A stretch of 64,000 nucleotides of DNA, taken from Bin87 sp965261195. Lineage in GTDB: Bacteria; Chloroflexota; Dehalococcoidia; Lucifugimonadales; UBA3495. The stretch spans positions 3,100,001 to 3,164,000 of the forward strand of contig OZ253455.1 of assembly GCA_965261195.1 (NCBI GenBank), in the 5' to 3' direction. The notes below the pieces were generated by a model that saw only the letters and a list, made by a program, of their open reading frames with translations, was not told the origin of the DNA and did not search any database. Position 1 is the first letter of the stretch. Each line of letters begins with the position of its first letter. Position numbers and translations under genes: made by a program. Positions 25,075 through 34,150 of this stretch are shown here, one piece after another.

Positions 25075-25274
25075 GCAGTGGCTTGATTCCGTTTCAATTC
25101 GTCGATTTCATCCTCATCAAGGCCGAATCCACCCCGTAGTATCCGCAGGGCAATTCGACGATCCTCGTCGTTGCCTTCCAGTAGTTCAATCGCGGATTCA
25201 CGCATGAGGCGGGCATATTCAGGGTCTCGTTGTATGCGTTCTCTGACAGCATCGTCGTGCCGGATAAGAGCCAT
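25071..25274 (-). CDS. Antitoxin of a HigB/RelE-type toxin-antitoxin pair
   Basis: This small acidic protein of 67 residues (MALIRHDDAVRERIQRDPEYARLMRESAIELL) resembles the antitoxins encoded after HigB/addiction-module killer toxins. It starts 11 bases after the toxin stop with AAAGGAG upstream, giving the toxin-first order typical of HigBA-like systems. It should bind and neutralise the toxin. No classical HTH is evident within its short length. The stop overlaps a further small frame. Confidence 0.65.
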   Translation of the reverse strand: MALIRHDDAVRERIQRDPEYARLMRESAIELLEGNDEDRRIALRILRGGFGLDEDEIDELKRNQATA

Positions 25275-25285
25275 GTTTTGCTCCT

Positions 25286-25588
25286 TTATGCGTACTGATC
25301 GCGGAGACGTCGTGCCTGGGCAATGTCTCTTCGTTGTTGTGTTGCTTTATCACCGCCGGTTAATAACAACACAACGTTGCTGCCTTGCCGGCAGAAATAG
25401 AGCCTGATGCCGGGTCCTCTACCCATTAGCCGTCGCTCGAAGATGCCAGGAGTGTTCGGCAGCGGCTTATAATCTCCCCAGTTGCCCTCCGACATTCGGT
25501 AAATCACCATATCAAGCCGGTGCGATAACGCAGTATCGAGAGTAGAGGCCCACTCCTCGAATTCTGGTGTTCTCAGTACCTCATACAT
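25286..25588 (-). CDS. RelE/HigB-superfamily toxin (addiction module killer protein)
   Basis: The protein of 100 residues (MYEVLRTPEFEEWASTLDTALSHRLDMVIYRMSEGNWGDYKPL, then RLMGRGPGIRLYFCRQG and LLLTGGDKATQQRRDIAQARRL) shows the pattern of the HigB/RelE addiction-module killer family: F..W...L, G..G..K.L, GPG.R.Y and the final GGDK..Q..DI..A. These toxins cleave mRNA at the ribosome. It lies 27 bases after the ispG stop on the same strand, so the module may use ispG transcription. Its start has no strong ribosome site. Confidence 0.85.
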   Translation of the reverse strand: MYEVLRTPEFEEWASTLDTALSHRLDMVIYRMSEGNWGDYKPLPNTPGIFERRLMGRGPGIRLYFCRQGSNVVLLLTGGDKATQQRRDIAQARRLRDQYA

Positions 25589-25615
25589 TGCGGGTTCGTA
25601 TATTGCCGGAATCTA

Positions 25616-26758
25616 TCAAGCGCTTGCCGGCGTATTCTCAATCTCCTCCATCAGGGCGGTCAACATTTCGGCTTCCGGAACCACGCGTACCTTTTCGCCC
25701 TTGCGGAAAATGATGGCGCGGCCGGCGCCGGCGGCGATTCCTACGTCGGCGTCTTTGGCCTCACCGGGGCCGTTGACCTCGCAGCCCATCACGGCCACCT
25801 TGATTTTCTTGTCGCTGCGCTTGACCAGGGCGTCCACATCGTTGGCCAGCTTCACCACGTCCACGTCGGCGCGGCCGCAACTGGGGCAGGCCACCAGCGT
25901 CGTGCCCTTGTTGCGCAGATTCAGCGACTTCAGAATCTCGTAGCCGGCGGTAACCTCTTCCACGCTGTCGCCGCTCAGGGACACCCGGATGGTGTCGCCG
26001 ATGCCCTCGTAAAGCAGCACGCCCAGGCCAACCGCGGTGCGGATGGAGCCGGACTGCACGGTGCCGGCCTCGGTGATGCCCAGGTGCAGCGGGTAGGGCA
26101 CCATCTCACCCAGGCGGCGGTAAGCTTCAACGGTAGTTGGCACGTCGAAGGCCTTCATGGAAATCTTGATCTGGTCGAAATCCTGCTGCTCCAGCAGACT
26201 GATTTCCCACAGGGCGGTGGCCACCATGTGGTCAACCACGCTGTAGTCGCCGGATTGCGCTTCGCCGGCCTTGGGCAGACGGTTCACCAGGTCCATGTGA
26301 CGGGAGAAGCCGCGGGTGCGTCCGATGCCGCCCACCGGAGGCAGGCTGCCGAAGTTGACGCCGATGCGGATGGGGATGTTGCGCTGCTGGGCCGACTGCA
26401 CCACCTCGCGCACCTGGTCTTCGTTGCGCAGGTTGCCGGGGTTGAGTCGCAGGCAGTCCACCCCGCCGGCAGCGCACTCCAGGGCCAGCTGGTAGTGGAA
26501 ATGGATGTCGGCGATGAGCGGAATGTGAATCTGCTTTTTGATCTCCGCCATCGCCTGGGCGGCCTCCATATCGGGCACCGCCGAGCGGATAATCTCGCAA
26601 CCCGCCTCTTCCAGCTCGTGGATTTGCCGCACTGTGGCCTTCACGTCGCGGGTGTCGGTTTTGGTCATGGACTGGACGGTAACATCGGAGTTGCCGCCCA
26701 CCTTCACGCCGCCCACGTACACCGGTTTGGTAACTCGCCGTTTCGTCATGGTCATCAT
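25616..26758 (-). CDS. ispG: 4-hydroxy-3-methylbut-2-en-1-yl diphosphate synthase
   Basis: IspG (GcpE) reduces methylerythritol cyclodiphosphate to HMBPP in the MEP isoprenoid pathway using a 4Fe-4S cluster. The protein shows the N-terminal barrel (VTVQSMTKTDTRD, IPLIADIHFHYQLAL, RLNPGNL) and the C-terminal cluster domain with CPSCGR (about residue 291) and MGCEVNGPGE (about residue 318), the three Cys ligands plus the catalytic Glu. The length of about 380 is normal. Several ATG codons stand near the start and none has a good ribosome site; a GTG at 26812 is also open, so the exact start is uncertain. A toxin-antitoxin pair follows directly. Confidence 0.96.
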   Translation of the reverse strand: MMTMTKRRVTKPVYVGGVKVGGNSDVTVQSMTKTDTRDVKATVRQIHELEEAGCEIIRSAVPDMEAAQAMAEIKKQIHIPLIADIHFHYQLALECAAGGVDCLRLNPGNLRNEDQVREVVQSAQQRNIPIRIGVNFGSLPPVGGIGRTRGFSRHMDLVNRLPKAGEAQSGDYSVVDHMVATALWEISLLEQQDFDQIKISMKAFDVPTTVEAYRRLGEMVPYPLHLGITEAGTVQSGSIRTAVGLGVLLYEGIGDTIRVSLSGDSVEEVTAGYEILKSLNLRNKGTTLVACPSCGRADVDVVKLANDVDALVKRSDKKIKVAVMGCEVNGPGEAKDADVGIAAGAGRAIIFRKGEKVRVVPEAEMLTALMEEIENTPASA

Positions 26759-27047
26759 CAACACCGCCGCGGTTTGAGAGTGATAGGGGGTGGGTTGTTC
26801 GGCCAGTGGCACTGCCGCGGCAATGATACACGACTATGGCATTTGGCTGCTACTGCGCGGGATAGGCGCACAGGGCTATCGCATATCGACCAATTGACCA
26901 CCGTCATTCCCGCGCAAGCAGGAATTCAGCAGGGGCAATCGTCCACGTATCAGTAATCGGGGGCATCCCCGGCTTGGCCGTTCCCCAACGGAGATCCTTC
27001 CATCAAGCGTGGTTGCGAAAGGGCGACCGCTCAATTCTGTTGGACTA

Positions 27048-27842
27048 CTAGCGTCTGTCAAACAACGACTGTGCGACCAGAAGTCTTCGTTCCTCTTGGG
27101 TTAGCTGGGCGAAGTCCCTGATGGCAGTCTCGGCCTGGGCAATTATGTTGAGGGTTCTGGTACGCGTGATCGAAAAGTTTGGGTCGTAGTCGGCCTCTTG
27201 GCGCAGGTCATGCAGGTCTATGAAGGTACGGGCGAAGTTTTCTCCATTTGGGGACAGCAGGTTCAGGACTGCGCGCAGGTTGTTCTGGGCTCTGCCGTGG
27301 TCGAGGCGGCGGTAGACCCGTTCCCACGCATAGGAGGACATATTGGATTGCGGTTGACCAGCAATTAATTCGGCGTTGGATGCTGCCAGGGTATGGAACA
27401 CGGCGTAGTATGCTGTGCTGATTCCACGCCGCATATCCGCCTGTGAAGGCGGTGGGGTTGCCGCCGGCGGCACCAGTTTATAGCAAACGTCGATGAGCTC
27501 GTGTGGGTCTATCATCGTGCGGGGGAGGGCGGAGTTGGCGACTTGCGGTATTCCGACCGTAGGGTCATTGACATCGGTGTAGCCGATCAAGGTGCGTGCT
27601 GTAATGCCGGAGGCGCGGATGGGCTCGTCGATTACCCTGAACAAAGTGTTCATCAGGTGGCCGTCGAGCACAGGGGTGGGTGCGGTGTACAGGAGTTCGA
27701 CGTCGATGAACTCCTCGTCGTCAGCGTCCAGCCTGACGGTGACGTTAGCATCTCGGAATTGGACGGTGGGTGGGAAGTGGATTTTCGCTCCGTCGAGAAT
27801 TATTCCCTTAACGCTCTGCATTTCCGTTTTGGTGATGGGCAT
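27048..27842 (-). CDS. Hypothetical protein with HEPN-like C-terminal region
   Basis: The protein of 264 residues has no firmly recognised family. The C-terminal half (about residues 135-240) has the features of a HEPN-like helical bundle: RRGISTAYYAVFHTLA with the paired Tyr and Phe, and DLHDLRQEADYDPN with H...R..ADY. HEPN domains often act as ribonucleases or as partners of nucleotidyltransferases. The N-terminal 110 residues look like mixed beta structure and match nothing known to me. Two IS5-type copies are inserted 48 bases upstream of its start. The HEPN call is an inference from the motif spacing. Confidence 0.6.
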   Translation of the reverse strand: MPITKTEMQSVKGIILDGAKIHFPPTVQFRDANVTVRLDADDEEFIDVELLYTAPTPVLDGHLMNTLFRVIDEPIRASGITARTLIGYTDVNDPTVGIPQVANSALPRTMIDPHELIDVCYKLVPPAATPPPSQADMRRGISTAYYAVFHTLAASNAELIAGQPQSNMSSYAWERVYRRLDHGRAQNNLRAVLNLLSPNGENFARTFIDLHDLRQEADYDPNFSITRTRTLNIIAQAETAIRDFAQLTQEERRLLVAQSLFDRR

Positions 27843-27889
27843 TTGGGGCCTCGCGTTGTGATGGTCTCGGTTTTGATGCTATTGGGCTA

Positions 27890-28696
27890 GGTTCTGTTGA
27901 CATTTCATTATAATGGCCGTATGTCAAACATCAGACTATCCCCAGAACAGTGGGCTAGGGTTCTCGATTTCTTGCGTGGCTGCACCGGCCTGTACGTTGG
28001 CCAGGAAGCGGATTGCCGGCGTTTTGTCGAGGCCGTCTTATGGATTAACCGCTCTGGGGCCCAATGGCGACTGCTGCCAGCCGAATACGGGAACTGGAAC
28101 AGCGTCTACAAACGATTCGCCCGTTGGACTGACCAAGGCGTCTGGGCACAAATGCATCAACATTTCTGCGACGACGCGGATCTGGAATACCTGATCATTG
28201 ACAGCACGGTGGTCCGGGCGCACCCTTGCGCGGCGGGAGCTCCCCCAAAAAGGGTGGCCAGGCGGCCCAGGCCCTGGGCCGGAGCCGAGGCGGGTTCAGC
28301 ACCAAGATTCACGTGAGCGTGGACGGCTTGGGCAACCCCCTGCGATTCATACTGACCGGAGGGCAACAGCACGACATCACCCAGGCGGAGGAGTTGATCG
28401 CCGGTTATGCTGGCGAGCACGTACTGGCCGACAAAGGGTACGATGCCCAGGAGTTTCGCCAGCACATCCTGGAACTGGGTATGATGCCGGTCATTCCGCC
28501 CCGCTCGAACCGCAAGGCACCCGCCGACTATGACCGGCATCTGTACCGGGAGCGTCATCTGGTGGAATGCTTCATCAACAAGATCAAGCACTATCGCCGG
28601 ATCTTCTCCCGGTTTGAGAAGCTGGACACCAGATACCTGGGCTTCCTGCACTTCACCGCCGCTCTCATCTGGCTACGGTGAAATGTCAACAGAACC
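27890..28696 (+). mobile_element. IS5-family (IS427-type) element, first of two abutting copies, 807 bp
   Basis: GGTTCTGTTGACATTTCA and its perfect inverted copy bound the element, flanked by TA at 27888-27889 and 28697-28698. The second copy follows with only the TA between them. Confidence 0.92.
27921..28681 (+). CDS. IS5-family transposase OrfA/OrfB joined by -1 frameshift, copy 1
   Basis: OrfA starts at 27921 (MSNIRLSPEQW) and has VLWINRSGAQWRLLPAEYGNW, QHFCDDADLEYLIIDSTVVRAH with the first catalytic Asp. At CCCCCAAAAAGG (about 28244-28256) a -1 slip leads into OrfB with GRSRGGFSTKIHVSVDGLGNP, VLADKGYDAQEF (second Asp), RHLVECFINKIKHYRRIFSRFEKL (final Glu). The combined product of about 250 residues is a normal IS427-group transposase. 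Both copies in this window keep the same slippery site, so the shift is probably programmed. Confidence 0.9.
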
Positions 28697-28698
28697 TA

Positions 28699-29505
28699 GG
28701 TTCTGTTGACATTTCATTATAATGGCTGTATGTCAAACATCAGATTATCACCAGAACAGTGGGCCAGGATGCTCGATTTCTTGCGTGGTTGCACTGGCGT
28801 GTACGTTGGCCAGGAAGCGGATTGCCGGCGTTTTGTCGAGGCCGTCTTATGGATTAACCGCTCTGGGGCCCAATGGCGACTGCTGCCAGCCGAATACGGG
28901 AACTGGAACAGCGTCTACAAACGATTCGCCCGTTGGACTGACCAAGGGGTCTGGGCACAAATGCATCAACATTGCTGCGACGACGCGGATCTGGAATACC
29001 TGATCATCGACAGCACGGTGGTCCGGGCGCACCCTTGCGCGGCGGGAGCTCCCCCAAAAAGGGTGGCCAGGCGGCCCAGGCCCTGGGCCGGAGCCGCGGC
29101 GGGTTCAGCACCAAGATTCACGTGAGCGTAGACGGCTTGGGCAACCCCTTGCGATTCATACTGACCGGGGGGCAACAGCACGACATCACCCAGGCGGAGG
29201 AGTTGATCGCCGGTTATGCTGGCGAGCACGTACTGGCCGACAAAGGGTACGATGCCCAGGAGTTTCGCCAGCACATCCTGGAACTGGGTATGATGCCGGT
29301 CATTCCGCCCCGCTCGAACCGCAAGGCACCCGCCGACTATGACCGGCATCTGTACCGGGAGCGTCATCTGGTGGAATGCTTCATCAACAAGATCAAGCAC
29401 TATCGCCGGATCTTCTCCCGGTTTGAGAAGCTGGACACCAGATACCTGGGCTTCCTGCACTTCACCGCCGCTCTCATCTGGCTACGGTGAAATGTCAACA
29501 GAACC
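28699..29505 (+). mobile_element. IS5-family (IS427-type) element, second abutting copy, 807 bp
   Basis: The same length and ends as the first copy, with about 98 percent identity by eye, and TA at both flanks (28697-28698 and 29506-29507). The two form a direct head-to-tail pair. Confidence 0.92.
28730..29490 (+). CDS. IS5-family transposase OrfA/OrfB joined by -1 frameshift, copy 2
   Basis: The same organisation as the first copy: OrfA from 28730, slippery CCCCCAAAAAGG (about 29052-29065), OrfB ending at 29490. Differences to copy 1 are a few substitutions (for example FCDDAD to CCDDAD). All catalytic motifs are present, so it may be active. Confidence 0.9.
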
Positions 29506-29877
29506 TAAATCCCGATAGTCAATGTTTGGTAAAATCGCGTGGCCGGCTTGGGTCGTGTCCACCAGGCTCAAATCAGCGTCACGCGACAGTTTCGCTGAAT
29601 ATAAACACGCTCGAGAGCGCAAGTAACCAGGACGATTGCAAAGTCGTTGGCCGGCCTGCTCTCCCCGCTCATCCTGAACCTGTCGAAGGATGGTTGCGTG
29701 GTTCGTAAGCTCACCATGAACGGGCGTCAAGGGACTTTGCAATCGTCCTGTGCAAGCAACATCCCGTCGTTGTCGCGCCGACAATCGTTGGCTACAATAA
29801 AAACCGTTGTACACAAAACCGTTGTCTAGCAGAAATGAAACTCCAACCCCTCACACCAACCGAGCACACCAACCACC
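29506..29877. other. Intergenic DNA upstream of gatC with a MITE-like inverted repeat
   Basis: The stretch has no gene. It holds the 29628-29750 inverted-repeat unit and, inside it, the common dispersed motif TCATCCTGAACCTGTCGAAGG; a related motif lies near 33974-33995. The gatC promoter should be at its right edge. Confidence 0.55.
29628..29750. repeat. 123 bp unit bounded by an 18 bp perfect inverted repeat
   Basis: CAGGACGATTGCAAAGTC at 29628-29645 is exactly complementary to 29733-29750. The interior is non-coding. It resembles a small non-autonomous element; no clear target duplication was seen. Confidence 0.7.
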
Positions 29878-30168
29878 ATGCCCATCGACCGCACCCAGGT
29901 AGAACATATCGCCGCCTTGGCCCGTATCTCCCTCTCCGAGGCGGAGATTGAGGCCTTTGCCGCCCAGCTGTCCCAGATACTGGAACAGTTCGATGTGCTG
30001 CAATCCCTCGACACCACCGATGTCCCGGCCACCGCCCACGTCGCCAACCTCGACAATGTGATGCGCGACGACGACATTGACCACTGCCTTCCCGCCGAGG
30101 ACACCCTCCGCAACGCCCCCCGCCGGCGCGGCGACTTCTTCCAGGTACGCGCCGTGCTGGACGAGTAA
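29878..30168 (+). CDS. gatC: Asp/Glu-tRNA amidotransferase subunit C
   Basis: GatC (96 residues) stabilises GatA and links it to GatB in the amidotransferase that converts Glu-tRNA(Gln) or Asp-tRNA(Asn) into the amidated form. The typical sequence is present: VEHIAALARISLSEAEIEAFAAQLSQIL in the first helices and the C-terminal LRNAPRRRGDFFQVRAVLD. It lies eight bases before gatA, so the two are an operon. gatB is not in the window. Because an AsnS gene is nearby, the complex probably serves Gln-tRNA formation. Confidence 0.95.
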   Translation: MPIDRTQVEHIAALARISLSEAEIEAFAAQLSQILEQFDVLQSLDTTDVPATAHVANLDNVMRDDDIDHCLPAEDTLRNAPRRRGDFFQVRAVLDE

Positions 30169-30176
30169 TCCAACCG

Positions 30177-31691
30177 ATGCAAAATCCCGCCACCGAGCTC
30201 TGGCAGCTCTCCGTAGCCGATGCCTCCCAACGGCTCGCCCAGCGCGAAATCAGCAGCGTCGAGCTCACCGAAGCCTACCTCGACCGCACTGCCGCCGTCG
30301 ATGCGCAGCTCTCTGCCTACATCACCGTAACCGCCGACATCGCCCGCCAGCAGGCCGCCGCTGCCGACCGACTCATCGCCGCCCGTTCTCACTCCGAGAG
30401 ATTGGCCAACCCCCTCACCGGCATCCCCATGCAAGTCAAAGACCTGCTCTGCACCCAGGGGATTCGCACCACCTGCGCCTCCCAAATGCTGGCCGACTAC
30501 GTGCCCGTTTACGACGCCACCGCCGTCGCCCGCCTGCGCGAACAGGGCGCCGTCCTGCTGGGCAAGGGCAATATGGACGAGTTCGGCATGGGTTCTTCCA
30601 CCGAAAACTCGGCCTTCTTCCCCACTCAAAACCCCTGGGACACCACCCGCGTCCCCGGCGGCAGCAGCGGCGGTTCGGCGGCGGCGGTCGCGGCCGGCGC
30701 CGCCGCCTTCGCCCTCGGCACCGACACCGGCGGCAGCATCCGCCAACCCGCGTCCTTCTGCGGCATCACCGGACTCAAGCCCACCTACGGACGCGTCAGC
30801 CGCTACGGACTCGTCGCCTACGCGTCATCGTTGGACCAAATCGGCCCGCTCTCCCGCAGCGCCGCTGACAGCGCCCTCATCCTGCAGGCCATCGCCGGCC
30901 ACGACCCCCGCGATGCCACCTCGCTACCCGACGCCGTGCCCGACTACTCCGCCGCCCTCACCGGCGACGTATCCGGCCTGCGTCTCGGCGTGCCGGAAGA
31001 ATACTTCGGCGCCGGCATGGACGCCGGCGTGCGAGTCGCCGTAACCGCCGCCATCGATCAGCTCGCCGCAATGGGCGCGGAAATCCGGCCCGTGTCCCTG
31101 CCCAGCACCCAGTACGCCCTGGCCTGCTACTACATCATCGCCCCCTCCGAGTGCTCCGCCAACCTGGCCCGCTACGATGGCGTCAAGTACGGCTACTCCC
31201 ACCGCGGCGACGGCGATATGTGGCAGGCAATGGAGCGCACCCGGCAGCACGGCTTCGGCCCCGAAGTCAAACGCCGCATCATGCTGGGAGCCTTCGCCCT
31301 CTCCTCCGGCTACTACGACGCCTACTACCACAAGGCCCAGCAGGTACGCACCCTCATCCGCCAGGACTTCAACCGCGTCTTCACCCCGGAACTCGGTGGC
31401 GTGGATGCCCTGGTCGCCCCCGTCTCCCCCATCGTCGCCTTCCCCCTCGGCGACCGCGCCGACGACCCCGTGCGGATGTACCTGGTTGACATCTACACCC
31501 TCCCGGTCAACATCGCCGGCCTGCCCGCCATGTCCATCCCCGGCGGCTTCGCCACGCCCGACGATTCGGACAATCCCCTCCCAGTCGGCCTCCAGCTAAT
31601 CGGCCCCCACCTCTCCGAACCCACCCTCCTCAACATCGCCCACGCCTACCAGCAGGCGACAGACTGGCACCGCCAAAGACCGCCGATCTAA
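30177..31691 (+). CDS. gatA: Asp/Glu-tRNA amidotransferase subunit A
   Basis: GatA (504 residues, normal length) is the amidase subunit that releases ammonia from glutamine. The amidase signature has the catalytic Ser-cisSer-Lys triad: Lys in PMQVKDLL (about residue 88), the first Ser in VPGGSSGGSAAA (about residue 164) and the nucleophilic Ser in GTDTGGSIRQPASFCG (about residue 187). It is co-transcribed with gatC. Its stop is followed six bases later by the end of the opposite-strand PIN toxin gene. Confidence 0.97.
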   Translation: MQNPATELWQLSVADASQRLAQREISSVELTEAYLDRTAAVDAQLSAYITVTADIARQQAAAADRLIAARSHSERLANPLTGIPMQVKDLLCTQGIRTTCASQMLADYVPVYDATAVARLREQGAVLLGKGNMDEFGMGSSTENSAFFPTQNPWDTTRVPGGSSGGSAAAVAAGAAAFALGTDTGGSIRQPASFCGITGLKPTYGRVSRYGLVAYASSLDQIGPLSRSAADSALILQAIAGHDPRDATSLPDAVPDYSAALTGDVSGLRLGVPEEYFGAGMDAGVRVAVTAAIDQLAAMGAEIRPVSLPSTQYALACYYIIAPSECSANLARYDGVKYGYSHRGDGDMWQAMERTRQHGFGPEVKRRIMLGAFALSSGYYDAYYHKAQQVRTLIRQDFNRVFTPELGGVDALVAPVSPIVAFPLGDRADDPVRMYLVDIYTLPVNIAGLPAMSIPGGFATPDDSDNPLPVGLQLIGPHLSEPTLLNIAHAYQQATDWHRQRPPI

Positions 31692-31697
31692 TCCCGC

Positions 31698-32111
31698 CTA
31701 CACCGACGGTTCCCGGCTGGTGTCGGGCCAGTCGTTAAAAGCGGCAGCCAGTTCGCGGTCAAAGGTCATCATGGCGCTGGCCCGGCGGCGTATGCAGATT
31801 GCCAGATGGCAAAGGTCCCGGGCCGAGAGGTTCGGCTGCCGCTCGTGCAATCTCCGAGCCAACATGACATCCGCCTCTTCCAGCGGCCACACTTCTATGC
31901 CTAGTCTCCGCACCAGTGCCATCGCCGCATCGAAGGATAGCCGTCTCCCTACACGCAAATACGCATGTGCCAATTCCTGCAAGACCTCTGCCGACGTGCA
32001 CAAGGGTACGGCATTCGCTTGGGAATCCTCGAAAAAATTCCAAGCTTCCCTCTGCAACGGATGCGGTCTGCCCATTGCGTACATGAAAACGTTGGCATCA
32101 ACGAACGTCAT
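31698..32111 (-). CDS. PIN-domain toxin (VapC-like)
   Basis: The protein of 137 residues is a PIN-domain ribonuclease: FVDANVFMYA with the first Asp (residue 5), a conserved Glu in TSAEVLQELAHAY (about residue 42), SARDLCHLA with the third acidic residue (about residue 99) and MMTFDRELA with the last Asp. VapC toxins cleave tRNA or rRNA. Its ATG overlaps the antitoxin stop by four bases, which is the usual coupling. The pair is convergent with gatA. Confidence 0.9.
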   Translation of the reverse strand: MTFVDANVFMYAMGRPHPLQREAWNFFEDSQANAVPLCTSAEVLQELAHAYLRVGRRLSFDAAMALVRRLGIEVWPLEEADVMLARRLHERQPNLSARDLCHLAICIRRRASAMMTFDRELAAAFNDWPDTSREPSV

Positions 32112-32404
32112 ACGTCAGGTAGACTCGGCCGGCGATACTCGATATAGCTCTTTTTGAAATCATCCCAGTCCGGTTCCTTCTCCGGCCCGTCTCGACCACT
32201 ACATTCGATAAAAAATGCCCTCAACTCCTCCACCGATTTGAACCGCTCTTCAGAATCAATCTGCTCCTCAGGTTTCCGCTTCTCCACCCGCTGCCGGGCA
32301 ACCTTGAGCAGCCAGGCGTCCAGCGTCATTCCTTCCAGGCGCGCCTGCCGGGTGAACTCCGCCTGATCATCCTCGGGGATTTCCAGCTCAACCCTGACCA
32401 TCAC
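32108..32404 (-). CDS. Antitoxin partner of the PIN toxin
   Basis: The protein of 98 residues begins MMVRVELEIPEDDQAEFTRQARLEGMTLDAWLLKVARQRV, a short beta strand followed by two helices as in ribbon-helix-helix antitoxins, and has an acidic C-terminal tail that could wrap the toxin (DWDDFKKSYIEYRRPSLPDV). It is upstream of and overlaps the PIN gene. The fold is an inference; the pairing is clear from context. Confidence 0.75.
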   Translation of the reverse strand: MMVRVELEIPEDDQAEFTRQARLEGMTLDAWLLKVARQRVEKRKPEEQIDSEERFKSVEELRAFFIECSGRDGPEKEPDWDDFKKSYIEYRRPSLPDV

Positions 32405-32515
32405 CGCTACCTTCCTGCACTAGGATTGTTCCGATTATACTAGCCCAACAATCCTACCCAAACACCCTATGCTAAAATCCCGCTAACACCCACATTCGCA
32501 GACTGGAGGTACGCC

Positions 32516-33937
32516 ATGCCCACCCCGCAGCAGCGCACCCGCATCCAAAACCTGCTCAGCCTCGAAAAACTGCCCGACCCCGCCAGCGATCCCATCACCG
32601 TCAAAGGCTGGGTCAAAACCGTTCGTTCCTCCGGCGCCGTCTCCTTCGTCCAGATTAACGACGGCTCCACCTTCGCCGACCTGCAAATCGTCGTCGACCC
32701 CACCTGTCCTGATTATGCCATCGTCGGCCAGCTCAACACCGGCTCCAGCGTCAGCGTGTCCGGCGTCCTGCAGGAATCCCAGGGCCGCGGCCAGCGCTAC
32801 GAAATCCTGGCCCACGGTATCGAGCACCTCGGCGGCGCTGACCCCGAGGAATACCCCCTCCAGAAAAAACGCCACACCCTGGAGTTCCTGCGCGAGCTGG
32901 CCCACCTGCGCCCCCGCACCAACACCTTCGGCGCCATGGCCCGCGTCCGCAACGCCATGGCCTTTGGCATCCACCAGTTCTTCCAGCAGCGCGGCTTCCT
33001 CTACGTCCAGACCCCCATCATCACCGCCAGCGACGCCGAGGGCGCCGGCGCCATGTTCCGCGTCACCACCCTCGACGTCAACGACCCGCCCAGATTGGAC
33101 GGAGACGGGGGCGGTTCCGTCGACGACAGCCAGGACTTCTTCGGACGTCCCGCCTTCCTCACCGTCAGCGGCCAGCTGGAAGCCGAAATCTTCGCCCAAT
33201 CCATGACCGACGTCTACACCTTCGGCCCCACCTTCCGCGCCGAAAACTCCAACACCTCCCGACACCTGGCCGAATTCTGGATGGTCGAACCGGAGGTGGC
33301 CTTCTGCGACCTCGATGGCCTGGCCGACCTGGCCGAGGATTTCCTCCGCAACATCTTTGCCCACGCCCTGGAGTCCTGCCCCGACGATATGGCCTTCTTC
33401 AACCGCTTCTACGACCAGGAACTCATCGCCACCCTGGAGGGCATCGTCGCCTCTGACTTTGAGCGCATGACCTATACCGAGGCCGTCGCCGCCCTGCAAT
33501 CCTCCGGCGAGAGCTTCGAGTATCCGGTGGAATGGGGCCTCGATCTGCAATCCGAACACGAACGCTACCTCACCGAAAAGAAGGTCGGCCGGCCCGTCAT
33601 CGTCACCGACTACCCCAGCTCCATCAAGGCCTTCTATATGCGACTCAGCGACGATGGCCGCACCGTCCGCGCTATGGACGTGCTCATGCCCCGCATCGGC
33701 GAAATCATCGGCGGCAGCCAGCGCGAAGAACGCCTCGACGTACTCCGGTCCCGCATGGCCGAGAGCGGCCTCGACGAAGCCCCCTACTGGTGGTACCTCG
33801 ACCTGCGCCGCTATGGCACCGCCCCCCACGCCGGCTTCGGCCTCGGCTTCGAGCGCACCGTCCAGTTCGCCACCGGTATGCAGAACATCCGCGACGTAAT
33901 AGCCTTCCCCCGCACCCCCCGCAACGCCGAATTTTAA
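32516..33937 (+). CDS. asnS: Asparaginyl-tRNA synthetase
   Basis: The protein of 473 residues is a class IIb synthetase. It has the N-terminal OB fold that binds the anticodon (VKGWVKTVRSSGAVSFVQINDGS), motif 2 (FGPTFRAENSNTSRHLAEFWMVEPE, about residues 238-262) and motif 3 (GFGLGFERTVQF, about residues 438-449). SRHLAEFWMVEPE and the AEF pattern distinguish AsnRS from AspRS. The start has GGAGG upstream (CTGGAGGTACGCC). It attaches Asn to tRNA(Asn). The gene is divergent from the PIN toxin pair. Confidence 0.96.
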   Translation: MPTPQQRTRIQNLLSLEKLPDPASDPITVKGWVKTVRSSGAVSFVQINDGSTFADLQIVVDPTCPDYAIVGQLNTGSSVSVSGVLQESQGRGQRYEILAHGIEHLGGADPEEYPLQKKRHTLEFLRELAHLRPRTNTFGAMARVRNAMAFGIHQFFQQRGFLYVQTPIITASDAEGAGAMFRVTTLDVNDPPRLDGDGGGSVDDSQDFFGRPAFLTVSGQLEAEIFAQSMTDVYTFGPTFRAENSNTSRHLAEFWMVEPEVAFCDLDGLADLAEDFLRNIFAHALESCPDDMAFFNRFYDQELIATLEGIVASDFERMTYTEAVAALQSSGESFEYPVEWGLDLQSEHERYLTEKKVGRPVIVTDYPSSIKAFYMRLSDDGRTVRAMDVLMPRIGEIIGGSQREERLDVLRSRMAESGLDEAPYWWYLDLRRYGTAPHAGFGLGFERTVQFATGMQNIRDVIAFPRTPRNAEF

Positions 33938-34012
33938 CCCCCAACAGGCCCGCCCGGTGAACTCCAACAAGCCGCTCATGGTGAGCCTGTCGAACCACAC
34001 CCCACATCCTGC

Positions 34013-34121
34013 TGTCATTGCGAGCGTAGCGTGGCAATCCCATCGCCGAATCAACGGCGGTAGGCCGACGTGTCTACAACCTTATCGAGATTGCCACGTG
34101 GCTATGCTCCTCGCAATAACA
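34013..34121. repeat. Dispersed palindromic intergenic element, copy 2 of 3
   Basis: TGTCATTGCGAGCG at the left, mirrored ATTGCCACG and GCAATAACA at the right. See 200-316 for the first copy. Confidence 0.75.
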
Positions 34122-34150
34122 GATTAACGTGGATACGCGTGAGACCATAG

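Noticed and set aside
32483..34054. Long minus-strand open frame of 523 codons over asnS
   Set aside because: It is a mirror frame of the GC-rich asnS gene, with low-complexity Gly/Val/Ala content and no ribosome site; asnS has clear motifs.
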